A stretch of 64,000 bases of DNA, from NCBI GenBank assembly GCA_036732005.1, contig DAINDF010000014.1, forward strand, positions 17,241 to 81,240. The letters are read 5' to 3'. Source of the DNA: UBA1926 sp036732005 (GTDB taxonomy: Bacteria > Planctomycetota > Phycisphaerae > Phycisphaerales > UBA1924). Below, in pieces: positions 41,272 to 51,252 of the stretch. Under the pieces are notes generated by a model. It was not told the DNA's origin. It searched no databases and saw nothing but the letters and a program-made list of their open reading frames with translations. Positions within the stretch are counted from its first letter, which is position 1. Every line of letters begins with the position of its first letter. The position numbers and the translations under genes are program-made.

Positions 41272-43614
41272 ATGAACCCGTCCCGATCCCTCGCCCGTCT
41301 CGCCGGGGCCGCCGCCTGCGTCGGCTCGTTCGCGCCCGCCGCGTCGGCCACCTGGTCCATCCTCATCGCCGACACCCGGACCGGGGAGATCGCGGTCGGG
41401 TCGGCCACCTGCGTCCCCAACATCGACCTGCGTGAGAACACCCCGGTGCTCCTGCTCGGGCGGGGCGCCGTGACGGCCCAGTCGGTCGTGGACACCTCCG
41501 GGCTGAACCGGGCACGGGTCTTCGCCGGGTATGCGCGGGGCGATACGCCCGCGACGATCCTCGCCGAACTGGCCGCCACCGACGCGGGGCACGACAACCG
41601 GCAGTACGGCTTCATCGACGCGTTCGGGAACGCGGAGACCTACAGCGGCCCGCAGAACGCCGCGTGGGCCGGGGGCATGACCGGGCGGATCGACCTGTAC
41701 CCGGAGGGCCCGGAGAACGACATCGTCTACGCGGTGCAGGGGAACATCCTGACCGGCGACGCGGTCGTGCTCGCGGCCGAGTCGGCGATCCTGAACACAC
41801 CGGGCGATCTCGCGGAGAAACTCATGGCCGCGATGGAGGCCGCGTACGCCTTCGGCGGGGACGGCCGCTGCTCGTGCACGACCGGCGGGCCGACCGACTG
41901 CGGCGCGCCGCCGCCGTCGTTCATCAAGACCGCGGATGTCGGGTACATGCTCGTCGGCAGGCTGGGCGACCGCGACCAGGGCGGGTCCTTCCACCCGCTC
42001 AACGGGATCGTGGGCGAATCGTTGATCGGCGACCTGGACGGCGACGGGCGCACCGACCTGGTGACCACGCCCTCGTTCGGCGGGGCGGTCGAGCTGCACC
42101 GCAATGTCGCGCCCGATCCGGGCGGCCCGCTGGTGTTCGAATCCGGCGCGATCACGGGCAACCTGTCGCTGGCCCGCTTCGCCGAGCTCGCCGACATCGA
42201 GGGCGACGGCGATCTCGACCTGCTGTACGCGACCACCGGCGCGGGCTATGTCGTGGTCAACACCGGGGGCGGCGCGTTCTCGCCCGCGGTCGAGACCTCG
42301 CTCGGCTCGGGCATCCTGGGCGGGGTCGCGGGCGACTTCGACACCTCCAACGGCCCGCGCCCCGAGGTCGCCCTCATCACGGCGAGCCAGCTGCGGACCT
42401 ACGGCGTCGACCCCGTCGCGGGCATGGCCCTCGAGCACACCCTGCCCCTGGGCGCCACCGCCCGGGTGATCACGCGGTCGAGCGACGGGGTCGCGGTCGG
42501 GTTCTCGAACGGCGCGATCATCCCGTTCCACTCGGCCGGCGACGGGACCTTCTCGCTCGGTTCGCCGGTCTCCATCCAGGCCGCGGCGACCACGCTGCAC
42601 GCGTCGGACTTCAACGGGGACGGCGTGGACGACTATGTCGCCGGGCGGGGCGACCAGCGCGTGAGCATCGTCGTCTCCATCCCGGGCGATGACGGGTATG
42701 TCGAGAGCGAGATCAGCCTCGGGGCCGCGGTCCGCGACACCGCGATGGCGGACTTCGACGGCGACGGGGACGACGACTTCGCCGTGCTGCTCACCTTCGG
42801 GCGGATGCGGGTCTACCTCAACGGCGGCGCGGGCGAGTTCTCCGTCAGCCCGCAGGTCCGCGTGCTCGAGGGGGCCTCGTTCACCGCGGGCGACGCGACG
42901 GGAGACGGGCTGCCGGAGATCGTCACCGCCGCCAGCCGCGTGCTGGGCGTGTACCGCAACGAGGGGCAGGGCCCGGCGGACAACGACCGTGGCTTCGCGG
43001 GCGGCGACTACTTCCTCGAGTTCAATGTCGCGAACGGACCCTCGGCGGGGTACGACGACCCGGTGCCCGAGCTCCGCGATCTGTTCGACGCGTGGCGCGC
43101 GGCGCGGGTGGACACGCCAGACGGGTCGGTGTCCCGGCTCTTCGATCCGCCCGCGCGGGTCAATCTGCTGGGCAGCCGGAGCGGGCCTTATGAGTTCAGG
43201 GTGCAGCTCCGCAACTACGACGGCGAGCTCGTGACGGCGCCCGCCGAGCAGTTCGAGATCATCGCCCCACCTGGGCAACCCGCGTTGCTGGAGATCACGG
43301 GCGTCGCGGACGACCCCAACGGCAAGCCCGGCGAGTACCTCGTGACCGCCGAGACGACCGGGGCGACGGGGCGGAGCGCGCTGTGGGTGCGGATCAACGC
43401 CCAGCCCTGGCACGCCGTGATCATGCCCGCGCCCGAGATCGTCGCGGGGCGGACGCTCGCGGACACGGACGCGAACGGCCTGCTGGACCTCCTGGACATC
43501 GTGCTGTTCATCACCGCGTTCAACGCGCAGGACCCGGCGGCGGACCTGGACGGCTCGGGCCTGTTCGACGCGGCCGACCTGAACCTGTTCATCGCCGAGT
43601 TCCTCGCGGGGTGA
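41272..43614 (+). CDS. Secreted DUF1028 + FG-GAP repeat protein with dockerin-like tail
   Basis: A 780-residue exported protein. Signal peptide 1-27 (ending ASA), directly followed by a DUF1028 domain (about 26-225: TWSILIADTRTGEIAVGSATC, GRGAVTAQS, GYARGDTPATILAEL), an Ntn-hydrolase-like fold of unknown reaction. The middle (about 240-560) has FG-GAP/VCBS repeats with calcium loops such as DLDGDGRTDLV, DIEGDGDLDLL, DFNGDGVDDYV and DFDGDGDDDFA. The last about 50 residues are a dockerin-like pair (DTDANGLLDLLDIVLFI and DLDGSGLFDAADLNLFI), with better preserved calcium loops than the other four in the window and no flanking Cys. ATG has GGAGGAGC upstream. Confidence 0.87.
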   Translation: MNPSRSLARLAGAAACVGSFAPAASATWSILIADTRTGEIAVGSATCVPNIDLRENTPVLLLGRGAVTAQSVVDTSGLNRARVFAGYARGDTPATILAELAATDAGHDNRQYGFIDAFGNAETYSGPQNAAWAGGMTGRIDLYPEGPENDIVYAVQGNILTGDAVVLAAESAILNTPGDLAEKLMAAMEAAYAFGGDGRCSCTTGGPTDCGAPPPSFIKTADVGYMLVGRLGDRDQGGSFHPLNGIVGESLIGDLDGDGRTDLVTTPSFGGAVELHRNVAPDPGGPLVFESGAITGNLSLARFAELADIEGDGDLDLLYATTGAGYVVVNTGGGAFSPAVETSLGSGILGGVAGDFDTSNGPRPEVALITASQLRTYGVDPVAGMALEHTLPLGATARVITRSSDGVAVGFSNGAIIPFHSAGDGTFSLGSPVSIQAAATTLHASDFNGDGVDDYVAGRGDQRVSIVVSIPGDDGYVESEISLGAAVRDTAMADFDGDGDDDFAVLLTFGRMRVYLNGGAGEFSVSPQVRVLEGASFTAGDATGDGLPEIVTAASRVLGVYRNEGQGPADNDRGFAGGDYFLEFNVANGPSAGYDDPVPELRDLFDAWRAARVDTPDGSVSRLFDPPARVNLLGSRSGPYEFRVQLRNYDGELVTAPAEQFEIIAPPGQPALLEITGVADDPNGKPGEYLVTAETTGATGRSALWVRINAQPWHAVIMPAPEIVAGRTLADTDANGLLDLLDIVLFITAFNAQDPAADLDGSGLFDAADLNLFIAEFLAG

Positions 43615-43623
43615 ACCGGCGAT

Positions 43624-45144
43624 TCACCCCGCCGGCACGCAGCGCCCCTGGGCCCAGGCTCGCAGCAGCGCCACCTGCTCGGCCATCGTCACGCTCAGCG
43701 GGGGGCTCTGCGCGACCGCTTCGAGGATCGACGCGGTCGTCGGCTCGCCCCGCGACGCGAACGCCGCGTGCAGCGCCGACACCACCGCCTGCTCGATCTC
43801 CGCGCCGCTGAACCCCTCGGCGGCCTGGGCGAGGCGGGCGAGGTCGAACTTGCCCGGCGAGCGGCCGCGACGGCGGAGGTGGATCGCGAAGATCTGTTCC
43901 CGCGCCTCGGGTCCCGGCAAGTCGACGAAGAAGATCTCGTCGAACCGTCCCTTGCGCAGCAGCTCGGGCGGGAGCGCGTCGATGTTGTTCGCCGTCGCGA
44001 CCAGGAAGACCGGCGCCTCGTGGTCCTGCATCCAGGTCAACAGCGTGCCGAACATGCGCTGGCTCAGCCCGCCGTCGGTGCTCTGCGAGGCGGCCGAGGC
44101 GAAGCCCTTCTCGATCTCGTCGATCCACAGCACGATGGGCGCCATCGCCTCGGCCTGCCGCAGCGCCCCGCGCAGGCGCCGCTCGGACTCGCCGACATAG
44201 CGGTCGTAGAGCGTGCCCGGGTCGAGGCGGAGCAGCGGCCTGCCCCACGCCGTCGCGATCGCCTTGGCGCACAGGCTCTTGCCCGCGCCCTGCACGCCGA
44301 GCATGAGCACCCCGCGCGGGGGGCGCAGCCCGAACTCGGCGGCCTTGTCCTCGAACGACCGTTCGCGTTGCGCCAACCAGGCCTTGAGGTTGCCCAGCCC
44401 CCCGATGTCGTCCAGGCTCGCGGGGCTCTGGATGTACTCGAGCGTGCCGTCGGAGGCGACGAGACGGCGCTTGTGGGCGAGCACCTCGTTCAGGTCCTCG
44501 TCGTCGAACTTCCGGTCCTCCGCGACCACATCGCGGACGATCTGCGCGACCTGACGCGCCGCGAGACCGCGCAGGTTCTTGACGATCGTCCGGTAGGTCT
44601 TCGCCGTCAGATCGATCTGCACGGGGCGGTCGAGGTGCAGGCTCTTGAGTTCCGCCTTGATGATCGTCTCGATCCGCGCATCGTCCGGCAGCGAGAGCTC
44701 GAACACCGTCGCGTGCGCGCGCACCGCGTCCGGCAGGCCCCCGGCGTGATCGACCAGCACGACATGGCTGCCGATCTCGCGGGCCCGCGCGACCAACGCC
44801 CGCAACGCCCGGGCCGCGTGCGGGTCGCCCGCGTGCGGCCCCGCGTCGAGCAGCAGGACGACCGTCGGGAGGTCCTGCGTCGCGAGCCAGTAGAACCCCG
44901 CGGCGGGGTTGGCCGTCTCCGGGATGGGCGGGGTATCCCGCAATCCGTCGCGCACGCCGTCGAGGACCGACCAGACCCACAGGTGGGCCTTGAGCGCACG
45001 AGCGGCGGCCTCGACGACGCGCCGCGCCTCGTCCTCCTCGTGGGTCACGATGCTCACGGCGGGGTGGCGGGCACGGAGGAGGCGGAGGAGTCGCTGGGCG
45101 TCGTCCATGGCGGGCTGATCGGGGTACGGTTGGTTCTCGGACAC
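43624..45144 (-). CDS. Ycf46-like AAA+ ATPase
   Basis: A 506-residue cytosolic ATPase. N-terminal half (1-about 240) lacks Walker motifs but has an ATPase-like RecA fold remnant (TVVLLLDAGPHAGDP, SHVVLVDHAG), as in Ycf46. The C-terminal AAA+ module has Walker A GVQGAGKS, Walker B VLWIDEIEKG, sensor 1 ATANNID and the Arg fingers in LLRKGRFDE. DDIGGLGNLKAWL before the P-loop is the family hallmark. Ycf46 homologues in cyanobacteria are linked to inorganic carbon regulation; in other bacteria the role is unknown. It is nearly convergent with the DUF1028 gene, 9 bases apart. Confidence 0.9.
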   Translation of the reverse strand: MSENQPYPDQPAMDDAQRLLRLLRARHPAVSIVTHEEDEARRVVEAAARALKAHLWVWSVLDGVRDGLRDTPPIPETANPAAGFYWLATQDLPTVVLLLDAGPHAGDPHAARALRALVARAREIGSHVVLVDHAGGLPDAVRAHATVFELSLPDDARIETIIKAELKSLHLDRPVQIDLTAKTYRTIVKNLRGLAARQVAQIVRDVVAEDRKFDDEDLNEVLAHKRRLVASDGTLEYIQSPASLDDIGGLGNLKAWLAQRERSFEDKAAEFGLRPPRGVLMLGVQGAGKSLCAKAIATAWGRPLLRLDPGTLYDRYVGESERRLRGALRQAEAMAPIVLWIDEIEKGFASAASQSTDGGLSQRMFGTLLTWMQDHEAPVFLVATANNIDALPPELLRKGRFDEIFFVDLPGPEAREQIFAIHLRRRGRSPGKFDLARLAQAAEGFSGAEIEQAVVSALHAAFASRGEPTTASILEAVAQSPPLSVTMAEQVALLRAWAQGRCVPAG

Positions 45145-45284
45145 TCGGGCTGGTGCAGACTACCAGAACGGGGGCCCGATTTACGACGGGTGGGGGCTCG
45201 AGGAAAAGGGATCCCCGCCTCGGACCGAACCGTACCGTCGGGACGGGGAGTTCCCGGGGCGCGGTCTCTGCCGGAGGATGCAAG

Positions 45285-47261
45285 GTGACCAGGACAAACG
45301 CTGCACGACTCGCTGTTCTCGCCGGTCTCGCCGCGGCGACGCCGGCTCTGGCCGAGATCATCGCCGTCCCCTTCGCCGGGCGGGTCGAGGTGTTCGAGCT
45401 GCTGGGCGCTCCCGGCGTGGAGGCCGCGGCGCGCCGGCTCGACGCGAGGCCCTCGAGCGTTCGCGCCGGGCGGCTGGCCCGGCTTGAGGGCGCGGCGCCC
45501 CGCGCGCTCGGGGGCGAGTGGCGATTGGGCGGCCGGGTGCTCGTCCGCGCGGGCGGGGTCGAGACGGTGCGCGCGCTCGTGGCCGACACGGGCCTGGCCG
45601 CGCGCGCGATCGACGGGCTTCCGGGGTGGTTCCTGGTCGACGCCGGGCGGGTCGACCGCGCGGCGGAGGTCGCCTCGGGCCTGCTCGGCAAGCCCGGGAT
45701 CGACGCCGTCGAGATCGAGGCGACGCCCCCGTTCGCGAAGCGCGGGCTTCCGAACGACACGCACTTCGGCCTGCAGTGGCACCTGGTCAACACCTTCACC
45801 GCGGGGTCGGACATCCATGTCTCCGGCGCGTGGGACCTGGGCTACACCGGGCAGGGCTCGACGATCTGCATCGTCGAGTCGTTCGGGTTCCTGCTCACCC
45901 ACCCCGACCTGGCGCCGAATGTCGACCTGTCCATCAGCCAGCCCAGCACGCTGATCTCCTCGCACATGACCGCCGTCGCGGGCGTCGCCGCCGCGAAGGG
46001 CAACAACGGGTTCGGCGTCGCGGGCGTGGCCTACGACGCCCGGCTCTCGCAGGCGATCATCGGGTCGAACTTCCAGACCGCCAACGCGCTGCTGCTGCTC
46101 AACAACGAGAACGACATCAAGAACAACTCCTGGGGACCCTCGGACAACGGGATGATCGTCCCGCTCCCGCAGGTCGTCGCCGACGCGATCGTCAGCGCGG
46201 CCGACAACGGACGCGGGGGACGCGGCGTGGTGATCGTGTGGGCCGGCGGCAACGGCGCGGGCTCGAACGACCGCGTCGACTACGACCCCTACGCCTCGAG
46301 CCGGCACACCATCGCGGTCGCCGCGGTCGGGGACGACGACCGGCAGGCGGACTACTCCGAGCCCGGCACCTCGCTGTTGACCAGCGCCTATTCGAGCGGG
46401 GGCTCGCTCAACATCACGACGACGACGGTGAACAACGGGTACACCTTCTCGTTCGGGGGCACCAGCGCCGCCGCCCCGACGGTCTCGGGCGTGGTGGCCC
46501 TCATGCTCCAGGCCAACCCCGATCTGACCTGGCGCGATGTCCAGCACATCCTCGTCGAGTCCTCGCGCGTCATCGATCCCAACGACGAGCGCTGGGTCGT
46601 CAACGGCGCGGGGAGGCTGGTCAGCGAGGCCTACGGCTACGGCATGGTCGACGCCCTCGCCGCGGTGACGCTCGCCGAGTCCTGGGCCGGGGCCGAGCCC
46701 GAGACCTCGGCCGGGACCGGCGTGGTCTCGGTGAACGAGGCGGTGCCCGACAACTCCCCCGCGGGTGTGGAGCGCGCGGTCTTCATCCCGGACTCGCTGA
46801 GCATCGAGTCGGTCGAGCTCATCATGAACGCCCAGACGCCCTACATCGGCGACCTGGAGATCGCCCTGACCAGCCCCGAGGGAACGAAGTCGCAGTTTAC
46901 GCGCCAGCGCCTCCAGGACGGGCAGGACAACCTCGTCAACACCGTCTTCACCAGCATGCGCCACTGGGGCGAGCGCTCGGAGGGGAACTGGGTCGTCAGC
47001 GTCGCCGACCGGCGCGCGGGCAACTCGGCCGTCTGGCAGAGCTTCGAGATCCGCGTGCACGGGACCCCGCTGGGCGAGGGCCCCTGCTCGGCCGTCGACC
47101 TCGCCGAGCCCTTCGGGCTGCTCGACCTCTCGGACATCAACGCGTTCGTGGTCGCCTTCCTGACCGCGGACCCCTCGGCGGACCTGGCGGCGCCCTACGG
47201 GACGCTGAACGAGGACGACATCTCCGAGTTCGTCGTGCTCTTCGCCGCGGGCTGCGACTAG
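45285..47261 (+). CDS. Secreted kexin-like S8 protease with P domain and GC-type dockerin
   Basis: A 658-residue exported subtilase. Signal peptide 1-22; propeptide about 24-150; S8 domain about 160-440; P/Homo-B domain about 460-580 (SIESVELIMNAQTPYIGDLE ... WVVSVADRRAGNSAVWQSF); dockerin-like tail about 600-658 with CSAVD and GCD ends. Catalytic residues: His227 in SSHMTAVAG, oxyanion Asn323 in AGGNGAG and Ser394 in GGTSAAAP. The usual Asp (DTG) is Glu198 in IVESFG, with a one-residue insertion. NNSWGP is kexin-like. The GTG start has GGAGG 8 bases upstream and begins the signal peptide; the open frame extends further up but without a leader. Confidence 0.87.
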   Translation: MTRTNAARLAVLAGLAAATPALAEIIAVPFAGRVEVFELLGAPGVEAAARRLDARPSSVRAGRLARLEGAAPRALGGEWRLGGRVLVRAGGVETVRALVADTGLAARAIDGLPGWFLVDAGRVDRAAEVASGLLGKPGIDAVEIEATPPFAKRGLPNDTHFGLQWHLVNTFTAGSDIHVSGAWDLGYTGQGSTICIVESFGFLLTHPDLAPNVDLSISQPSTLISSHMTAVAGVAAAKGNNGFGVAGVAYDARLSQAIIGSNFQTANALLLLNNENDIKNNSWGPSDNGMIVPLPQVVADAIVSAADNGRGGRGVVIVWAGGNGAGSNDRVDYDPYASSRHTIAVAAVGDDDRQADYSEPGTSLLTSAYSSGGSLNITTTTVNNGYTFSFGGTSAAAPTVSGVVALMLQANPDLTWRDVQHILVESSRVIDPNDERWVVNGAGRLVSEAYGYGMVDALAAVTLAESWAGAEPETSAGTGVVSVNEAVPDNSPAGVERAVFIPDSLSIESVELIMNAQTPYIGDLEIALTSPEGTKSQFTRQRLQDGQDNLVNTVFTSMRHWGERSEGNWVVSVADRRAGNSAVWQSFEIRVHGTPLGEGPCSAVDLAEPFGLLDLSDINAFVVAFLTADPSADLAAPYGTLNEDDISEFVVLFAAGCD

Positions 47262-47334
47262 GTCGGGATGCGGCTCACTTGCTTGCTCAACGACTCGCGG
47301 GCGAGGGCCGGCGTGCAATCGACACACGGGCGAG

Positions 47335-47366
47335 AGAAAAAGAAGGCCCGGGCGCGGGCCCGGGCC
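47335..47366 (-). terminator. Terminator downstream of transketolase
   Basis: On the minus strand a 9-bp perfect stem (47358-47366 with 47345-47353) and 4-base loop is followed by TTCTTTTTCTCT. It lies 46 bases past the transketolase stop. Confidence 0.85.
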
Positions 47367-47412
47367 ATGGCTTTGTTGCCGAGATCGGGCGGGCCGAGCC
47401 CCGCCGGGGCGG

Positions 47413-49380
47413 TCAGACGACCTGGAGCACGCGGAGGGCCCGCTTGCAGATGTCGTCCGCGGTCAGGCCGCACATCTTGAGCATCTCCTGCTCGGTGCGG
47501 GCGCTCTTGGGGATGCGGGTGACGAACATCTGGTCGAGCTGGAACCCGTCGCCGGCCTCGACGAGCGCGTCGGCGATCGCCGAGCCCAGCCCGCCCCCGT
47601 AGTTGTCCTCGATGCTGACGGCGTAGCCCCCGTTGGCGGCGACGATGTCGAGCAGCTTGTCGGTGTCGAAGGGGATGGAGTACATGTCGAGCAAGGTCGC
47701 GCTGACGCCCGCCTTGTCGAGCAGCTCGATCGCCTTGTTCGCCTCCTGCACCATGTACCCGCAGGCGCACAGCACGATGTCGCGCCCCTCGGTCAGCACC
47801 TCGAACCCGCCCAGGTTGAAGACCTGGTCGTCCCCGTAGATGAACTCGGTGTCGGCCCGGAGCGTCCGCATGTAGCAGAGCCCCTCGTACTCGGCCATCA
47901 CCCCGGTGAGGGCGTAGGCGGCGTACGCGTCGGCGGGCTGGAGGATGTAGCACCCGGGGTTGCCCCGGTGGTCGCGCGCGGTCGCCAGTGAGCGGAACCA
48001 GGCGACATCGGGCAGCGACATCTGGCTGGGCCCGTCCGCCGCCAGCGTGATCCCGCTGTGCGACCCGACGAGCTTGATGTTCGCCCCCCCGATCATCGCC
48101 ATCTCGATCTGGTCGTACGCCCGGGTCATGAACTTCGAGAAGGTCGAGGCGAACGGGATCTTCCCCGCCGCCGCCAGCCCCGCCGCGACCGAGACCATGT
48201 TCTGCTCGGCGATCTTGCACTCCACGAACCGCCCGGCGAGCGCGGCGGACTTGTGGAAGGTCTCGGCGAAGGTCGAGTTGCTCACATCCGCGTCGAGCAC
48301 GACGACATTGGGGTTGGTCTCGCCCAGGGCCCGCAGCGCCAGCCCGTAGGCCTTGCGCGTCGCCAGCCGACCCGAGTGGATCACCGCCTCCATGTCGATG
48401 CGGCGCATGTAGTCGCTGAGCGAGGGCATCTCGCCCGCGGGCGCCGGGGGCGTCGCCGCCTCGGCCGGGGGCTGGATGGTGAACTGGTCGCTCCGCCCCA
48501 GGGCGCTGGTCAGGTCGAGGCGGAGCTCGTCCAGCTCGCGCAGCGCCCGCTGGAGCGCGTCCCCGGTCGGGGGCTTGCCGTGCCAGCCCGCGCCGTGCAG
48601 CGAGGCGCAGCCCCAGCCCTTGACCGTCTTGGCGACCACCGCCAGCGGGGCGCCATCGCCCCCGCTCACCTCGGCGAAGCGGTCGAACGCGTCACGCACC
48701 TCGGCGGGGTCGTGCCCGTCGATCGTCCGAACCTCGAACCCCGCCGCCTTGAGCCGCGCCGCGATCTTCTCCGGGCTCTGCTGCCCGCTGACACGGTCGG
48801 CCTGCCCGTACCCGTTGCAGTTGAAGATCGGGAGGACATTGTTCAGCCCGTGGTCGATGATGAAGTCGAGCGCCTCGGTGACCTGGCCCTCCCGGGCCTC
48901 CCCGTCCCCGATGATGCAGTAGATCCGCCGGTCGCTCTCGTCGATCTTCGCGGCCTTGCCCAGCCCCGCCGCGACGCTGAGGCCCTGCCCCAGCGACCCG
49001 GTCGCGGCGTCGAAGAACGGGAAGCCCTCCATCGGGCTCGGGTGCCCCTCGAGCATGCTGTCGCCCTGGCGGAGCGACCCCAGGTCCTCGAGCGTCAGGC
49101 GGCGACGCGGCTCGCCCGGGCGCTCGACCTGCATGCCCAGGATCGCCGCGGCGGCGTAGACCGCCGGCACCGCGTGCCCCTCGCTCAGCACCAGCCGGTC
49201 GCTGGTCGGGAAATCGGGGTACTCGGGGCTCCAGCGCATCGCCCGGAACATCAGGTCGGTGACGAGGTGGGTGATGCTCAGGGCGCTGGTCGGGTGACCG
49301 CTCCCCGACTTGGCGCACATCTCCAGCGACAGACGGCCGATCTCGATGGCCTGGGCGTGGACGGCGGCTTCGAATGACAT
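47413..49380 (-). CDS. tkt: Transketolase
   Basis: A 655-residue thiamine diphosphate enzyme of the pentose phosphate pathway. The TPP motif is GDG (158-160) to FNCN (186-189), preceded by SGSGHPTSALS (25-35) and SLGQGLSVAAG. The pyrimidine domain has KIAEQNMVSVAAGLA with the catalytic Glu, and FMTRAYDQ. The split into tktA and tktB-like halves is not seen: both halves are in one chain, joined by a Pro/Ala linker near 350. ATG with GAGGAG upstream. Divergent from dnaN across a 309-base gap. Confidence 0.95.
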   Translation of the reverse strand: MSFEAAVHAQAIEIGRLSLEMCAKSGSGHPTSALSITHLVTDLMFRAMRWSPEYPDFPTSDRLVLSEGHAVPAVYAAAAILGMQVERPGEPRRRLTLEDLGSLRQGDSMLEGHPSPMEGFPFFDAATGSLGQGLSVAAGLGKAAKIDESDRRIYCIIGDGEAREGQVTEALDFIIDHGLNNVLPIFNCNGYGQADRVSGQQSPEKIAARLKAAGFEVRTIDGHDPAEVRDAFDRFAEVSGGDGAPLAVVAKTVKGWGCASLHGAGWHGKPPTGDALQRALRELDELRLDLTSALGRSDQFTIQPPAEAATPPAPAGEMPSLSDYMRRIDMEAVIHSGRLATRKAYGLALRALGETNPNVVVLDADVSNSTFAETFHKSAALAGRFVECKIAEQNMVSVAAGLAAAGKIPFASTFSKFMTRAYDQIEMAMIGGANIKLVGSHSGITLAADGPSQMSLPDVAWFRSLATARDHRGNPGCYILQPADAYAAYALTGVMAEYEGLCYMRTLRADTEFIYGDDQVFNLGGFEVLTEGRDIVLCACGYMVQEANKAIELLDKAGVSATLLDMYSIPFDTDKLLDIVAANGGYAVSIEDNYGGGLGSAIADALVEAGDGFQLDQMFVTRIPKSARTEQEMLKMCGLTADDICKRALRVLQVV

Positions 49381-49689
49381 GCGGCGGCTCCTCGCGGGTC
49401 TCTCACCCGCTCTGAAGCGCCCGCCCGATCCCCCACCCGCCGCCGCCTCGGGCGGCGCGACGCCGGACCCGCCGGCCGCGGCCGACCCGGGGGAAACCGG
49501 GTGGACGCAGTGCTGGCTCTGGGGTTCCCCGGCACGGATTTCGCTCAGGCCTGGAACCCGTTGGACCCAGCAGTATGGGCGCGGCGGGCGAGATTTGCAA
49601 GCCGCGGCCCCCCGAGAACCGCCCGGGCCCGGCCCTCGCCCCCCAACTTGCGGTACACTTGCCACCGCCTACAAGGGATAGGAGCCCAC

Positions 49690-50838
49690 ATGAAAGTTCT
49701 CTGCGATCGGGGAGCGCTGCTCGACGCGATCAATCTTGTGTCCGGGGTCGTCGCCTCCCGAACCCCAAGGCCGCAACTGACCTGCGTCAAGGTCGGGGCC
49801 TCCAAGGAAGGCAAGGCGGGATGGCTGACGCTCCAGGCCACCGACGCCGAGATCTCGATGACCCTGCGCTCCGAGCGGGTCGATGTCTCCGAGGCGGGCG
49901 AGGCCCTGGTCCCGGCGGACAAACTCGCCCAGATCGTCCGGGCCGAGGAGAACGAGCCGACTTTGACACTCGAGTGCGAGGGTGACCTCACCCACATCAG
50001 GGGGGCCGATGCCCACTTCCAGTTGCGGGGCTTCCCCGCTTCGGAGTTCCCCGAGGTGCCCGGGTTCGCGCTGCTGAAGAAGGGGGGGGCGTCGTTCGCC
50101 ATCCCGGCGGGCCGGCTGGTCGAACTCGTCCGCCGGACGCTCTTCGCCGCCGCCCGGGAGAACAGTCGCTACGCGATCAACGGCGTGCTGATGAAGCGGG
50201 ACGGGAAGAGGCTTGAGTTCGTCGCGACGGACGGGCGCCGGCTGGCGCTGTGCCGGGACACGCTCCAGGAAGACGGGGAGGCGGTCTCCTGCATCATCCC
50301 GTCCAAGGCGCTGGTGACGCTCATCAAACTGGTGGACGACCCCGATGAGCCGGTCGCGGTGGCGGTGTCGGACAACCGGATCGTCTTCGGGTTCAACCCC
50401 GAGGACCGGGGCGGGCGGGCCCTGCTCGCGTCCAACCTCGTCGAGGGGTCGTTCCCCCCCTACGAGGATGTCATCCCCAAGGGGCACGACATCAAGGTCG
50501 GGTTCGACCGCGATGTGCTCGCCTCGGCCGTCCGCCGCGCGGCGCTGCTGACCAACGAGGAGTCCCGCGGCGTGCGCATGATGTTCAGCAAGGGCGACCG
50601 GAAGCTCGAGCTCTCGAGCCGCGTGCCCGAGATGGGCGAGGCCCGCGTGAGCGTCGACCTGATGAGCATGGACGGCGACGATCTCGAGATCGGGTTCAAC
50701 CCGGGGTTCATCACCGATGCGCTCAAGGTGATCGACGAGCCGCAGGTGATGTTCGAGCTCAAGGCGCCGAACAAGCCCGGGCTGCTCCGCAGCGGGCCCG
50801 ATTTCGTCTATGTGGTGATGCCGGTCAACCTTCAGTAA
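49690..50838 (+). CDS. dnaN: DNA polymerase III beta sliding clamp
   Basis: A 382-residue clamp; three repeats of the beta-clamp fold. MKVLCDRGALLDAINLVSGVV at the start, AIPAGRLVELVRRTLFAAARENSRYAINGV in domain 2 and the C-terminal YVVMPVN clamp motif for client binding match DnaN. No dnaA, recF or gyrB is adjacent, so it is detached from the usual dnaA-dnaN cluster. The 309-base region upstream (49381-49689) has no other gene and holds divergent promoters for tkt and dnaN; GGTACACT at about 49652 is a possible -10. ATG has GGGATAGGAG upstream. Confidence 0.95.
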   Translation: MKVLCDRGALLDAINLVSGVVASRTPRPQLTCVKVGASKEGKAGWLTLQATDAEISMTLRSERVDVSEAGEALVPADKLAQIVRAEENEPTLTLECEGDLTHIRGADAHFQLRGFPASEFPEVPGFALLKKGGASFAIPAGRLVELVRRTLFAAARENSRYAINGVLMKRDGKRLEFVATDGRRLALCRDTLQEDGEAVSCIIPSKALVTLIKLVDDPDEPVAVAVSDNRIVFGFNPEDRGGRALLASNLVEGSFPPYEDVIPKGHDIKVGFDRDVLASAVRRAALLTNEESRGVRMMFSKGDRKLELSSRVPEMGEARVSVDLMSMDGDDLEIGFNPGFITDALKVIDEPQVMFELKAPNKPGLLRSGPDFVYVVMPVNLQ

Positions 50839-50895
50839 GTCCGGACGGAAAGACCGGAACCCCTCGAGCCTTCCGGGGCCGGATGGCCGGGGCGG

Positions 50896-51252
50896 TCAGT
50901 CGGTGGGGATCGACCGGTGCCGCGGCGCGTGCCGGTGCGTCGCGGGGTCGCGCTCGGACCCGAGGTGCCGCACGGCCCGGGCGCCGGGAGCGAGGTCTTC
51001 GTGCGTTGCTTCGGCGAAGTCGCCGGGTGCGCCCCGAACGCGGGCGAGGACCCGGGCGTCATGCCGGATGGCGAAGAAGGTGAGGGCCGGAAGAACGAAG
51101 AGCAGGACCAGCCCCAAGAGGGCGGGCGTGGCCACCTGATCGATGACCTCGGGCCGGACGAGCCGCTCGGCGAGCAGCAGACCGGCGACGAGCGAGACCG
51201 ACCCTGCCATGACGAGGCCCCCGCCCCGCACCAGACGCCTGAACCTCGGCAT
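50896..51252 (-). CDS. Small two-pass membrane protein, unknown function
   Basis: A 118-residue protein: basic start MPRFRRLVRGG, hydrophobic segments at about 12-30 and 42-60 (LLGLVLLFVLPALTFFAI), then a soluble basic/His-rich tail (RHAPRHRSIPTD). The ATG at 51252 has GCGGAG upstream. It is convergent with dnaN and divergent from bamA (209 bases). I recognise no family. Confidence 0.6.
   Translation of the reverse strand: MPRFRRLVRGGGLVMAGSVSLVAGLLLAERLVRPEVIDQVATPALLGLVLLFVLPALTFFAIRHDARVLARVRGAPGDFAEATHEDLAPGARAVRHLGSERDPATHRHAPRHRSIPTD

Noticed and set aside
50854..50876. Terminator after dnaN
   Set aside because: A 6-bp stem CCGGAA/TTCCGG is present, but no T run follows, so evidence is too weak.
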